Below are positions 46,211 to 55,718 of a stretch of DNA of 64,000 bases, in pieces. The stretch is from assembly GCA_022701365.1 (NCBI GenBank), contig JAKUHH010000026.1, positions 186,001-250,000 on the forward strand, in the 5' to 3' direction. Every line of letters starts with the position of its first letter. The stretch's first letter is position 1. Both the position numbers and the translations under genes were made by a program. The stretch is from Mycocentrospora acerina (Eukaryota > Ascomycota > Dothideomycetes > Pleosporales). Under the pieces are notes generated by a model. That model searched no databases. It was given only the letters and a program-made list of their open reading frames with translations, and was not told where the DNA came from.

Positions 46211-46356
46211 CAAGGACATGATTAGTGTGCAAGATGCAAACTACATTTATAACATTATATCACATCATATTACAACACAACACAAACGTACATGCATCAA
46301 AGTATCTTGACAGCAACGTAGGCTGATGATAGATTCAATGTATATATACAAGCCAA

Positions 46357-46394
46357 GATGAGATGAGATGAGATGAGATGAGATGAAATGAAAT
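46357..46394. repeat. ATGAG/ATGAA pentanucleotide microsatellite
   Basis: About five to six GATGA-type units, then GATGAAATGAAATG. Confidence 0.85.
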
Positions 46395-46578
46395 GGACAA
46401 GGAATACCAGGAGAGGGGATTTATTTTTATTTTTTATTGTTCGAGTTTTTTTTGGCTTTATTCATCCATTCATCCATTGACATTTTACAGTCTCTCCTCT
46501 TTTATTCTCCATCTCATACTCTCCCTCTTCCTCACACACATACACACACACACAAACTTTTATAAAATAAAGTCAAGA

Positions 46579-48889
46579 TCAAAGCGACTGATTCGCCTCG
46601 GTAATTGTCCATCTCCTCTTAGGCCCACTCTTATGTTCATACACGTCGTCCAGTCTCGGGGGCCCCCAAAGCTTCGTCGCCGCTGCGGGTGCTTTTGACG
46701 CGCCCCACAGGCCCTGGGTGGGGGATTGGGTCTGCGCTTTTTGTTTCGCAGCACCGTTGTTGCCCCAGTTCATTGGGCTGAATAGCGGGGCGACGGCGTC
46801 GCTCTTTTCCTCTTCATGCGTACTGATTCGAGTGAGGGTATTGGCATCCGCTGCACCGTCGGTGTCGGGAATAGGGGAGGTAGTGGTGGTGGGAGGAGCA
46901 GCGAGGGGTGTAGAGCTCTGAGCGGGTCTCTGTCTGGGCAGGGAGTTTCCAAAACTCATCACCATGTCCGCGCCTGGGGATTGTCTGCCGTCCAGGGCTG
47001 GGTCTGTGAGTGGGGTTTGTGTGGGTCGCGCGGACCAGAGACCGCCGGGAGGCTGATTAGCACCGCTAACACTACGGAGGTGGCTGGAGCCAGAGCTAGG
47101 GGTACGACGGATGCCGGCTACGGAGCCACTGCTGCTGGTCCAAGTTCTGGAGGGCTCGCCGAGAGAAAAGGGAGACTCGATGGGGCTGCTTGTGGCCGGG
47201 GAGCCGGAGTAGCGTTTGTATTTTATTGTTGGGCTGGCCTGGACAGATGGAGATCGGGATGGAGTCGGGGCTTGGGGGAGTTTAGACGGGTCGACGCCTG
47301 GGCGGAGATGGTCAACTGAGGCAAGGAGCTTCATGTCGTAGGTTTCTGCCATGCCAGGGTCTGCGACGGAGATTCGGCGCTCGTGGACGGTGTTGTTTTT
47401 GGATGAGGGTTTTCGTGGCTTGTCTCTGCGCGTTGCTAGTGATAGGGATGCGAGACTGACGTCGATCAGGACAGGCTGGCTTGTTATGGCACCGAGAAGG
47501 GCATTGCAGCCCGCGCCATGCGTAACCAGGACGAGCACAATTTCCTCATCCTCGTCTTCCTCCTCGACAGCCTCCCCGCTGGGTATCTTTAGCTTAGGAA
47601 CCAGCTGCCCAGGAGACGGCCTCGTCCCTACCGACGGCGCAGAAGGCCTGGTGGGGTCTCTGAAGGTGAAGCCAGGGAAATGGTCTTTGGGAGGCTCGGC
47701 GCCATGGGTCTTGTACCACTGCATCATGCCCGCCAGACCCTTGCGGAAGCGCTTGTGCATGGTGCTCCACTCGTCACCGTACTCACCGCCATCGCCCCAT
47801 TCCTGCGGCGGGCGCATGCTGTCCCACTGGAAGTCGACCTGCACGCAGGCCTCGCGCGCATGGGCAACATATCCGCGGGGAATGGGGTCGGCGGGAGAGA
47901 CCGAGTACGAAGGCGCGGGCGGGTCGTAGATGTGACGTGGAGGCGGGTGCAGATGCGCTGCAAGTACCGTCCTGCTCACTCGCGCGGCGCTGCCCTGGCT
48001 GCTCGAACGCTCCCTGAAGGGCGAGACGTCGGCCAGGCTGCCCATGCTGAGGAAGGCGCCGTTGTCGTTGCCCGGCTGCCCAACTGCGGCGCCTTTGCCC
48101 ATCCAGCCGCCGGGAAAGTGGCCTCTGCTGCTGTTGGAGTTGGGCTGGTCGCCGATGTAGTCTCCGCGTCGCAGCAGGTCGGCCTTTGCGCCGGCGACCA
48201 TCAGCGTCGAGTTGGGCGGGGGGGTGATGTCCTCGTAGTAGTCGGGCGACAGCCACTCGCCCAGGAACGCGTCGATGCGCAGCAGGATGCGGGGCGGGCC
48301 TGTGTGTGGCTTTGGGGCGCGGTCATGCTGGGGGTCTGCCACGAGCTTCAGGAACCTTGGCTGCGACGACTGCGCTGGCGGGGTTGGGGCTGGCGCCTTT
48401 ACCGGCGGAGCGCTGGGCTTCTCCTTTGCGGGCTCTGGCCCTTGGGCGTGTTGCAGCGCGCTGGCGGGGGCGGGGGCGGGGGCGCGGTACTGGGAGATGC
48501 CGGCGGCGACGGCGGTGCTGGTCTGCACGCATCGGAGAAACGGGCTCGAGTGGATGATGATTTTGCGTTTCTTGGTGTTGGATGTAGTGTTGGTCGTGGT
48601 GTTGGTGGTAGTGGCAGTGGCAGTCTTCCTCTCGGCGTCCCTCTGGTGCAGCAGGGCGGCGATGCGCAGGCCCAGCGCCTTGCCCTGGGCCCAGCCGCCA
48701 TAGGTCAGAGGCGGGTCGTAGGGTGTCGGCGAGGTCAGGTGCCACGTCTTGTCGGCAGCGTCGAGGCGAGCACCGTGTCTGCATTGCCGCCCATTAGCCA
48801 CCAACTCGCTCGGAACGTGGGGCCGTGAAGCGTCGACATGGCGGTGCAACGAACCTGGCGACAACGACGACCGCAGGACCCTTGGCCAT
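46579..48889 (-). CDS. Histidine phosphatase superfamily (phosphoglycerate mutase-like) protein, extended
   Basis: Two exons on the minus strand, 48889-48855 and 48778-46579, with a 76-bp intron (GTTCGT donor, ATGCAG acceptor), give 744 residues. Only splicing restores the N-terminal catalytic motif: exon 1 encodes MAKGPAVVVVA and the split codon for Arg12, and exon 2 continues with His13-Gly14 (RHGARLD). The second conserved His lies in LVLVTHGAGCNALLGAI. Other core pieces are YDPPLTYGGWAQGKALGLRIAALL and HSSPFLRCVQTSTAVA. The core is interrupted by long Ala/Pro-rich and Ser-rich inserts. The C-terminus is disordered and ends near WGPPRLDDVYEHKSGPKRRW. It may be a phosphatase or a regulatory Ubash3-like protein; substrate unknown. 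A longer unspliced frame reaching 49170 starts with GTG and lacks the RHG motif, so I rejected it. Confidence 0.88.
48779..48854 (-). other. Intron of the histidine phosphatase gene
   Basis: 76 bp on the minus strand, GTTCGT donor, ATGCAG acceptor. It splits the Arg codon of the catalytic RHG motif. Confidence 0.8.
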
Positions 48890-50950
48890 GCTCGCGACGG
48901 GACGGGACGGGACCTTGGCGCGTGCGGATTGCCTGCTGCTGCTCTGCTGCTGCTGTGGCTGTCCGTATGGCAGGATTGTAAACAACAAACAGCACAGTCA
49001 CGGCGGGGCCTGTAGATTCTTGTGCGCGGCGCAGGCCTCGTGACGAATGCTCGCGCGAAACACGTCCAGAGCCGGCAGCCTGGGCAGTAGTCGGGCGTTG
49101 TCTTATCTAGTCGTGTCCTGCCCTCTCCTCTCCTCTCCTGTCGGGTCGGGTCTGGTCTTGAAGGGTGCAAAAATAGTGAACAGGCAGACAGACAAGTGGG
49201 GGCGTGTTTTCAAGCTTCGCGGGTGGGCGTTCCAGAAGGCCTGCTGCCCTGCATGCCTGTTCCCCTCTCGCGCCGTGAGGGGGAACTCTTCACACCATTC
49301 GTCTCGCCACCGCTCGACTGCCCACCTGATGCGTCGTGCCACCTCCTGTGCTGGCCCCCGAAGCTCTCCCCCTCCCCATGGCCATCGTGGCACCTCTGGC
49401 TATCCTGTCTCTCGCGCACGTGTTAAACACCGACAAGAAGTGGCATTGCGAGCAATGGCTGTCCTGTCTGTCCGGCTGTAATCGGCTGGGAGCTTGGACC
49501 ACCTTGCTGGAGCTTGGAATGGGTTTTCTCGCCTACCTGGTTGCGCGTCGTTTGCATGTGATTTGCGTCGAGAGCTACGTGGACACGGGCCTCACCACCG
49601 CGAGTTCCATCGCCAACATTCGACCCAGGACTAGAATGCTGCCAGCACACCCGGTTGACATGAAGCGGTGCGAGAATTTCTCCGAATTACGAATACTGTT
49701 GTTTCTAATCGTCCAACGTCCTTGTCAGCGGCCTGCTTTAAACACCATTCTCCGTCGAGGGCTGGCATGGCATGGCATGGCAAAGGTCGTTAGTCTAACC
49801 GGCGGCTCATCTCATGGAAAGGTGTGCAATGTCGATATCGAACGGCCACTCAGCTCTCGATTTGAACGCGAATTGTTTTGTACAGAGATGCCAGACTACA
49901 TATACCCGGCAATCTGCAGTACAGTGAATCAATGAATCATTTCACATGATGGTGAGATCATAAGCCTAGGTAAGTATGCGTAAGAAGTCAACGCCTCTAG
50001 CGGTAGAGAGCTGCACGTCAGCCTAGACAGCGCTAGGACAAGTTGAACATTAAGCTTATCCTGCAGAGCGTTGCTTGAATCTACACTTCTTAGACTATGC
50101 AGCCAAAACGGCCTGCTTCACAACAACGCGCCAGCTACACAATCAAACTGGACTGACTCTGCCCCGATGTATGGGGTACAAATAATCAACACGCTGCAAA
50201 CCCTTTGGTTGGTTAATTAGATCAATTCACGTCTTCGCCAAAGAGCATCTTGTCAAGTGCTACTACCCATAGATACTCTTACAAAGCATAATGACTGCAA
50301 CCCACCCCACCAGTTTCTCTACACTAGACAACAGACATGTACAATCTCACCACCCTCCCCTCGCCCCGTGCAAAACGCGTCACCATTTCCGCCCCTAAGC
50401 CATCCTGCGTGACGTGACGTGACGTGCCGCCAACAGCCCCAAATCACAAGTCACAAATCAGACGACCACCAAATACTGCAGCCTGCACCGCTAAGTATTC
50501 TACACGCTACGCATCCGCTCCAACATCTCCACCTCTCCATCTGCCTACCTCTTCAACACTTGCCATTCTCCTACTCTTGCAACACCCACCCACTCGCTCG
50601 AGTCCACCTGCACCAGCGCACACACCTTTCCCCCCCACAATCACACTCTCGCGCCCCGCAAAAACGCACACACTAGCCCCGACGATCCCACAAAAAAAAC
50701 AGAGTCAGGGCACGCGCGCGCGGTTTGAGCGGTTCCCTCGCGTCGAGAAGTCGCCTAGTTGGGGATAGTGTGAGGGGAGGGGCTTGGAGGGGCGCGTTTC
50801 GCTGAGACATTTGGGAGGCGTCGACTTGAGAAGCTTGATCACACCGGACTTGGAAAGGCTATCAAGCAAGGCACGATAGGAAAGGAAAGAAAAGGAAAGC
50901 ACCGGCAGTATAAGATAGGGAAAGGATTGGATTGGATTGGATACGCTGAG
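48890..50950. other. Intergenic, divergent promoters
   Basis: About 2.06 kb between the histidine-phosphatase and WBP2-like start codons. A 199-codon + frame near 49,336-49,935 starts with GTG and has no recognised domain. Repeated CGTGACGT half-sites occur at 50,408-50,426. Confidence 0.5.
50408..50426. promoter_or_regulatory. Tandem TGACGT sites (CRE/bZIP-like)
   Basis: Three overlapping CGTGACGTGACGTGACGTG units, i.e. repeated TGACGT half-sites recognised by ATF/CREB-type bZIP factors. They lie ~525 bp upstream of the WBP2-like ATG. They could also simply be a short tandem repeat. Confidence 0.3.
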
Positions 50951-52098
50951 ATGAGTGTCAAGTACGTTTATCTGTCTCTGTCTCTGTCTCTGTCTGACCT
51001 CCTTCTTCTTCCTCCTGCCTTTTTGCTTGGATAAAAAGAAGATGAAGAAGAAGAAGAACATTTCTGACCGCAGAAATAGCTGGGTTATGCTCGCGGAGAG
51101 TGGCGGGTATACCCCTCTCCCTGGAGAACAGACGTTGTATCAGTCCCCGCCGCGGACAACGCTGTCGCTGCAGTCAAAGGCTAGTGGAGGGTATGCACAG
51201 CATTGCAAATCGGGGGTTATGTATCTCACAAATAGACGGGTTTGTTTTTTTTTTTTGGTTGTGCTTGTTCATCCTACTCACTCACTCCCTCTCTCTCTCT
51301 CTCTCTCTCTGCCTACTTACTTGTACACCTACTCACTCATTCGCCTTTTTACTTATTCAACATCTCACTTACCCATCTCTTCATTTATTCGTCTTTTTAA
51401 TTGTTCACGTCCCCATTTATTCACCTTCTTATTTACTAGCCAACCCACCAACCCACCTACCAAATAACTATCAGACCATCTCACTGACACCATTCAAACA
51501 GATGATCTACCTCCCCGTCTCCCCCACACAAACCCTCAAATCCTTCGCTGTCCCCATCCTCAACGTCACCGACTCGCGCGTCACAGCTCCCTGGTTCGGC
51601 GCCAACAAATGGGAAGCAGTCATCGCCCCCGTCCACGGCGGCGGCATCCCCATCCAAGACGCCGAGCTCGACCTTGTCATGGAGTTTAAAGAGGGCGGCG
51701 CATTCGACTTTGCTAGCATATTCGAGCGGCTCAAGGAGCGGCTACGACAGGCCGTGGATGTTGCACGGGAGAGTGGCGTCGACGTCCAAGACGGGAGAGG
51801 AGCGGGGAGGGCAGGTGCAGTGAATATGAATGCAGTGCACTTGGACGATTTGCCGGCTTATGAGGCGAGTGGAAGGGATGCGAGGGTTCAGGATGCGTCG
51901 CCTGGGTCGCCGGTGGATGGGGTGGGTGTTGGGGGGCCAGTCACAGCGCCAGATAGTCCGCAAAGATCAAGCCCGCTGGCGAGTCCGCAACAGGAAAGCT
52001 TTCAGCCGCCGGACGAGCCGCCGCCGGGGTATGAGGAGGTGCAGAGGAATAGCATCGTGGATGAGTTGGAGAGGCAGGCGAGACAGGACAGTCGGTGA
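50951..52098 (+). CDS. WBP2-like protein (WW-domain-binding, GRAM/PH-type fold)
   Basis: Three exons, 50951-50961 (11 nt), 51080-51239 and 51502-52098, with introns of 118 and 262 bp, give 255 residues. Exon 1 encodes only MSV and two thirds of an Asn codon; the joined start reads MSVNWVMLAESGGYTPLPGEQTLYQSPP, the conserved opening of the family. A GRAM-like fold continues with GVMYLTNRRMIYLPVSPTQTLKSFAVPILNVTDSRV across the second splice. The C-terminus is Pro-rich and carries a PPxY motif in DEPPPGYEEV, the ligand for WW domains such as those of Nedd4/Rsp5 ligases. Partners in fungi are inferred. Confidence 0.9.
50962..51079 (+). other. WBP2-like intron 1
   Basis: 118 bp, GTACGT donor after an 11-nt first exon, acceptor AAATAG. 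It contains a TCTGTC tandem run. Confidence 0.8.
51240..51501 (+). other. WBP2-like intron 2, unusually long, with a CT microsatellite
   Basis: 262 bp, several times the usual size here. GTTTGT donor with a T-run, (CT)n tract at 51,288-51,310, branch-like ACTGAC near 51,485, acceptor AAACAG. Confidence 0.8.
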
Positions 52099-52272
52099 GG
52101 AAATGATATGGATGTGCTTTTTTAGATGTTGAAGCGTGGCGTTTTGAGAGATGGCTCAGCACATTACTCTAGCTTGACAGGACGTTTCCTTGCGTTTGAT
52201 TCCTTGTGTTTGATTTCCTAGACAATCTCGAGAGCTGCGAGCGAGCGGTCAACTGCATCGGCGCACACGATA

Positions 52273-52278
52273 CCTCGG
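52273..52278. promoter_or_regulatory. CCTCGG element (FarA/FarB-type), distal
   Basis: CCTCGG is the core bound by the fatty-acid regulators FarA/FarB in Aspergillus. This one lies ~718 bp upstream of the thiolase ATG and on the far side of the gap, so its use is uncertain. Confidence 0.25.
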
Positions 52279-52402
52279 TCCTGAGCAGACGGCTAGCTCT
52301 TATCTCGGAGCTCCATCTACAACGGGCACAACAGGCCTTTTCCCACCAGAACCCCAGCTCCCGGCACCCATCTATATCCCCCCCCCCCCCCCCCAAAAAA
52401 AA

Positions 52403-52570
52403 NNNNNNNNNNNNNNNNNNNNNNNNNNNNNNNNNNNNNNNNNNNNNNNNNNNNNNNNNNNNNNNNNNNNNNNNNNNNNNNNNNNNNNNNNNNNNNNNNN
52501 NNNNNNNNNNNNNNNNNNNNNNNNNNNNNNNNNNNNNNNNNNNNNNNNNNNNNNNNNNNNNNNNNNNNNN
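52403..52570. other. Assembly gap (168 N) flanked by C homopolymers
   Basis: 168 unknown bases between a C-run plus A-run on the left and a run of 12 C on the right. The sequence probably failed at a homopolymer. The gap length may be nominal. Confidence 0.95.
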
Positions 52571-52791
52571 CCCCCCCCCCCCGCAAAACTTTCAGCCCAG
52601 CATCCAAAACCGTCCTCGCACGCTGCAGGACTTGCACATGACAACCTCCCCCAAGGCCCTCACCCCAGACGCTGCACTGACATGTGAAATGTCGCAAAAC
52701 CCCGTCGCATGTGAAAGTTTTCTGGGGTCGGACATGGGATGATCGGTGCATGACGCGCCCCACAAACGTACTAGGCCGCAAGGGGAGAATG

Positions 52792-52797
52792 CCTCGG
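52792..52797. promoter_or_regulatory. CCTCGG element (FarA/FarB-type), proximal
   Basis: CCTCGG ~194 bp upstream of the thiolase ATG and ~90 bp upstream of its TATA box. In filamentous fungi this motif mediates induction of beta-oxidation genes by fatty acids. The match is exact, but six-base sites occur by chance. Confidence 0.4.
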
Positions 52798-52882
52798 TGA
52801 ATGGCTAGTGCCAGATGACCTCTGCTGCGGGTAGCAAGTGAGACTGTTCTTTCTCCTTCTTCTTCTCCTTCCTCCTCCTCCC

Positions 52883-52889
52883 TTTATAA
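52883..52889 (+). promoter_or_regulatory. TATA box of the thiolase gene
   Basis: TTTATAA within CCCTTTATAAGCAGC, 102-108 bp before the ATG at 52991, after a CT-rich tract. Confidence 0.5.
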
Positions 52890-52990
52890 GCAGCTTTTGC
52901 ACGCTTGCTCTCACACCGGCATTCACTTTGAACGAGCTTTTTTCTTGTTTTTTTTGGTTTAAACATCTCGTGAGACAGGCATCAATCAAA

Positions 52991-54610
52991 ATGGCTAACC
53001 AGGCTCCTAACAAAGGTACGTGGAATGAATGGATAGATGGATGGATGGATGGATGAGATTCTGCGGGGAGTTGCTGTGGCGGATGGGGAGGGAGGGAGAA
53101 CTAGACTATGTGTACTCGTGGGATTCATGTGCTGATGAGTGAGCAGTTCAAGAGCGCCTTACACAGGTGGCAGACCACATCAGCGGCTCTGTGACCAGCA
53201 AGACTGGCAGGCAGGGCTTGTTGGAGAAGCATCCTGACGATGTGAGTGTTTTTTTTTTGTTATTTCCAACCGTCCACGTAGAGCATACTGTAGTCTTTAC
53301 ACTGTCTTGATGTGAAGATGCTGCAGTCTCTTCATTTTCAAGGCGTCTACATCAACATGCTGTAGTCGCTTTCATGTCACGACGTCAACATCCTCCAGTC
53401 TTCATCTTCAAGACCTCAACATCAACATGCAGCTAACACCCCCCGCTAGATTGTCGTCACATGCGCCCTCCGCACTGCCATCACAAAGGGCGGCAAGGGT
53501 GGCTTCAAGGACACACACCCGGCTGATCTCCTCACCGGCGCCTTCAAGGCCCTCATCGAGCGCTCGGGCATCGACCCATCGCTCGTCGAGGACATCGCCG
53601 TCGGCACCGTCCTCGCCCCCGGCGGTGGCGCGACCGAGTTCCGCGCTGCCGCCCTCGCCGCCGGCTTCCCCGTCACCGCTGCCGTCAAGGGCCTCAACCG
53701 CCAATGCTCCAGCGGCCTCCAGGCCTGCGTCGACATCGCCAATGCCATCCGAAGCGGCATGATTGAGATTGGCATCGGCGCTGGCGCCGAGAGCATGAGC
53801 ACACAGTACGGCCCCAACGCCGTGACCGAGTTCAGCGAAGCCCTCGACGCCCACACCGAAGCCGCAAACTGCAAAGTCAGCATGGGCGTGCTTTCCGAAG
53901 CCATGGCCACGGACAAGGGCATCACCCGCGCTGTCCAGGACGCCTTTGCCGCAAAGTCGTTCCAAAAGGCCGTCGACGCCCAAAAGCAAGGCCTCTTCAA
54001 CGAGGAAATCGCTCCCCTCACCGTAAAGTGGACAGACCCCAAGACGGACGAGACTAAAACTATTACCGTCTCCCGCGATGACGGCGTCCGCGAGGGCATC
54101 ACTGCCGAGTCCCTCGCCAAGATCCGCCCTGCCTTTAGCAAAACCGGCTCCATCCACGCCGGCAACGCATCCCAAATCTCCGACGGCGCCGCCGCCGTCC
54201 TCCTCATGAAGCGTTCCACCGCCCAGCGCCTCGGTCAGAAAATCATTGGCAAGTACGTCCAAGCCTCGATTGTCGGCGTGCCCCCGCTTCTCATGGGCGT
54301 CGGCCCCGCGGCCGCCATCCCCGTTGTCCTCCAGAAGACGGGCCTCAACAAGGACGACGTCGACATCTGGGAGATCAACGAGGCCTTTGCAAGCCAGTGC
54401 GTCTTCTGCATCAACGAGCTCGGCATCCCCCAGGAGAAGATCAACCCCAAGGGTGGTGCTATTGCCTTTGGCCACCCCCTTGGTGTCACCGGCGCGAGGC
54501 AGGTCAGCACACTGTTGACTGAGCTGAGGCGTACAGGGAAACAGGTTGGTGTCACGAGCATGTGCATCGGCACAGGGATGGGCATGGCTGCCGTTTGGGT
54601 AGCAGAGTAA
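52991..54610 (+). CDS. POT1: Peroxisomal 3-ketoacyl-CoA thiolase (acetyl-CoA C-acyltransferase)
   Basis: Three exons, 52991-53015, 53147-53241 and 53450-54610, with introns of 131 and 208 bp, give 426 residues. It catalyses the last, thiolytic step of beta-oxidation. The N-terminus carries a PTS2-like signal R12-L13-x5-H19-I20 (RLTQVADHI), indicating Pex7-dependent import into peroxisomes. Active-site residues are Cys126 in LNRQCSSGLQA (acyl acceptor), His382 in IAFGHPLGVTGAR and Cys412 in SMCIGTGMG. Length and motif order match fungal thiolase I. ATG 52991 is chosen because exon 1 plus 2 provide the PTS2, which the long exon alone would lack. The promoter has a TATA box and CCTCGG sites compatible with fatty-acid induction. 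Confidence 0.95.
53016..53146 (+). other. Thiolase intron 1 with (GGAT)n microsatellite
   Basis: 131 bp, GTACGT donor after a 25-nt exon, GAGCAG acceptor. It contains an ATGGATGGATGGATGG tract. Confidence 0.8.
53242..53449 (+). other. Thiolase intron 2 with ~38-bp imperfect repeats
   Basis: 208 bp, GTGAGT donor followed by a T-run, CGCTAG acceptor. About four degenerate units built around 'CATCAACATGCTGTAGTC' and 'CTTCAT' fill ~53,280-53,435. Confidence 0.75.
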
Positions 54611-55219
54611 GCCTTTTTTATTTAGTTAAATAGAAGCATGAAGAAAAGCTAGTGGAGAGAAGAGAGAGAGAGAGTATGTGTGTATGACTATTCCAATTCA
54701 AATACAAAGCGAGTGTTTATTATCATTTTAAATGAATATTAGTCGTTGTTGATTTTGTTTGTTTATATATAAAAATACGTCTGAACATGAGCCAATAACT
54801 CCATGCACTCTACACATAATAACCATCACCATCACCACCACCAATCTCACAACGGCAGTCGCTTCTTATTCAAGGGAGAATTTTCTTTTACCCACAATTA
54901 AGCCATTTCCTATGAAAAAAGAAAAAGCAGATAGCCAACTACCTAGCTAGCAAGTAACCAACACCAAGACAGTCTCATCAGAAACACCGCCAAAAGAAAT
55001 TCCCTCTCCCTCTCCCTCTCCCCTTGCCTCCCCTCTCCTCCACTAATCAAAAGACTATGAATAAAAACAGACAACGGTGCCAGACAGAAGATGAAGTTCT
55101 GATTTACTGTGCAAAATAAAGAATAAAAAAATAAAAAAAATAAAACGTTGCGTTTTCATCCACAATCTCGTCTACACTTCACCTCTCCCATGTCTCATCT
55201 CGTCTCGTCTCGTTTTACG

Positions 55220-55522
55220 CTCAACACGCTCAACACGCTCAACACGCTCAACACGCTCAACACGCTCAACACGCTCAACACGCTCAACACGCTCAACACG
55301 CTCAACACGCTCAACACGCTCAACACGCTCAACACGCTCAACACGCTCAACACGCTCAACACGCTCAACACGCTCAACACGCTCAACACGCTCAACACGC
55401 TCAACACGCTCAACACGCTCAACACGCTCAACACGCTCAACACGCTCAACACGCTCAACACGCTCAACACGCTCAACACGCTCAACACGCTCAACACGCT
55501 CAACACGCTCAACACGCTCAAC
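55220..55522. repeat. Near-perfect 9-bp minisatellite, ~33.7 copies
   Basis: Unit CTCAACACG (+ strand). I count 33 full units plus a partial one over 303 bp, with no variant seen until the array ends at CTCAACGCGC. Because the unit is divisible by three and has no stop in at least one + and two - frames, it creates spurious repetitive ORFs (Leu-Asn-Thr on +; Arg-Val-Glu and Leu-Ser-Val on -). It lies between convergent genes and is not considered coding. Confidence 0.95.
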
Positions 55523-55576
55523 GCGCGCCAAAGGCTCCTCTTCTTTGTTGGTCTAGGGGATTGACGCGGCTCAGCG

Positions 55577-55620
55577 TTTCTTCGTCTTCTTCTTCTTCTT
55601 CTTCTTCTTCTTCTTCTTCT
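55577..55620. repeat. CTT trinucleotide run
   Basis: About 12 CTT units after TCTTCGT, close to the minisatellite. Confidence 0.85.
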
Positions 55621-55718
55621 CCTCGTCTTCCTCCCTCTGTTTGAGATTCCTCCCATCTACAGCGTCTCCATTTACTCTGATTAAAAAATAGTTTCTCGTT
55701 CATATTCACAAAGCTACA

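Larger units (their letters stand above)
45644..46578. other. Intergenic, convergent 3' ends, rich in simple repeats
   Basis: 935 bp between the aldolase-like stop and the stop of the histidine-phosphatase gene. Contains a G-tract, a CA/TATA run, a 9-bp array and an ATGAG array, but no gene. Confidence 0.6.
52099..52990. other. Intergenic, contains an assembly gap and the thiolase promoter
   Basis: 892 bp including 168 unknown bases. The thiolase promoter with two CCTCGG sites and a TATA box lies here. No gene seen. Confidence 0.7.
54611..55718. other. Convergent intergenic region with repeats
   Basis: Between the thiolase and DLT1 stop codons. The first 500 bp are A-rich with a GA run and no gene. 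A minisatellite and a CTT run fill the right half. Confidence 0.7.

Noticed and set aside
47680..48828. 382-codon plus-strand frame
   Set aside because: Exactly antisense to the histidine phosphatase gene in GC-rich DNA; low-complexity Gly/Arg/Ala product without homology.
48890..49170. N-terminal extension of the histidine phosphatase frame
   Set aside because: Begins at GTG, is Arg/Ser-rich junk-like sequence, and using it would skip the exon that supplies the start of the RHG motif.
49336..49935. 199-codon plus-strand frame
   Set aside because: Starts with GTG, no recognisable domain or leader, lies in divergent promoter space, and codon and amino acid composition look random.
53408..54475. 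355-codon minus-strand frame
   Set aside because: Antisense to the thiolase coding exon; a typical shadow of a GC-rich third-codon-position gene.
55172..55656. Repetitive ORFs (Leu-Asn-Thr, Arg-Val-Glu, Leu-Ser-Val) across the minisatellite
   Set aside because: They result from a stop-free 9-bp unit and are open on both strands; no start context or conserved flanks.
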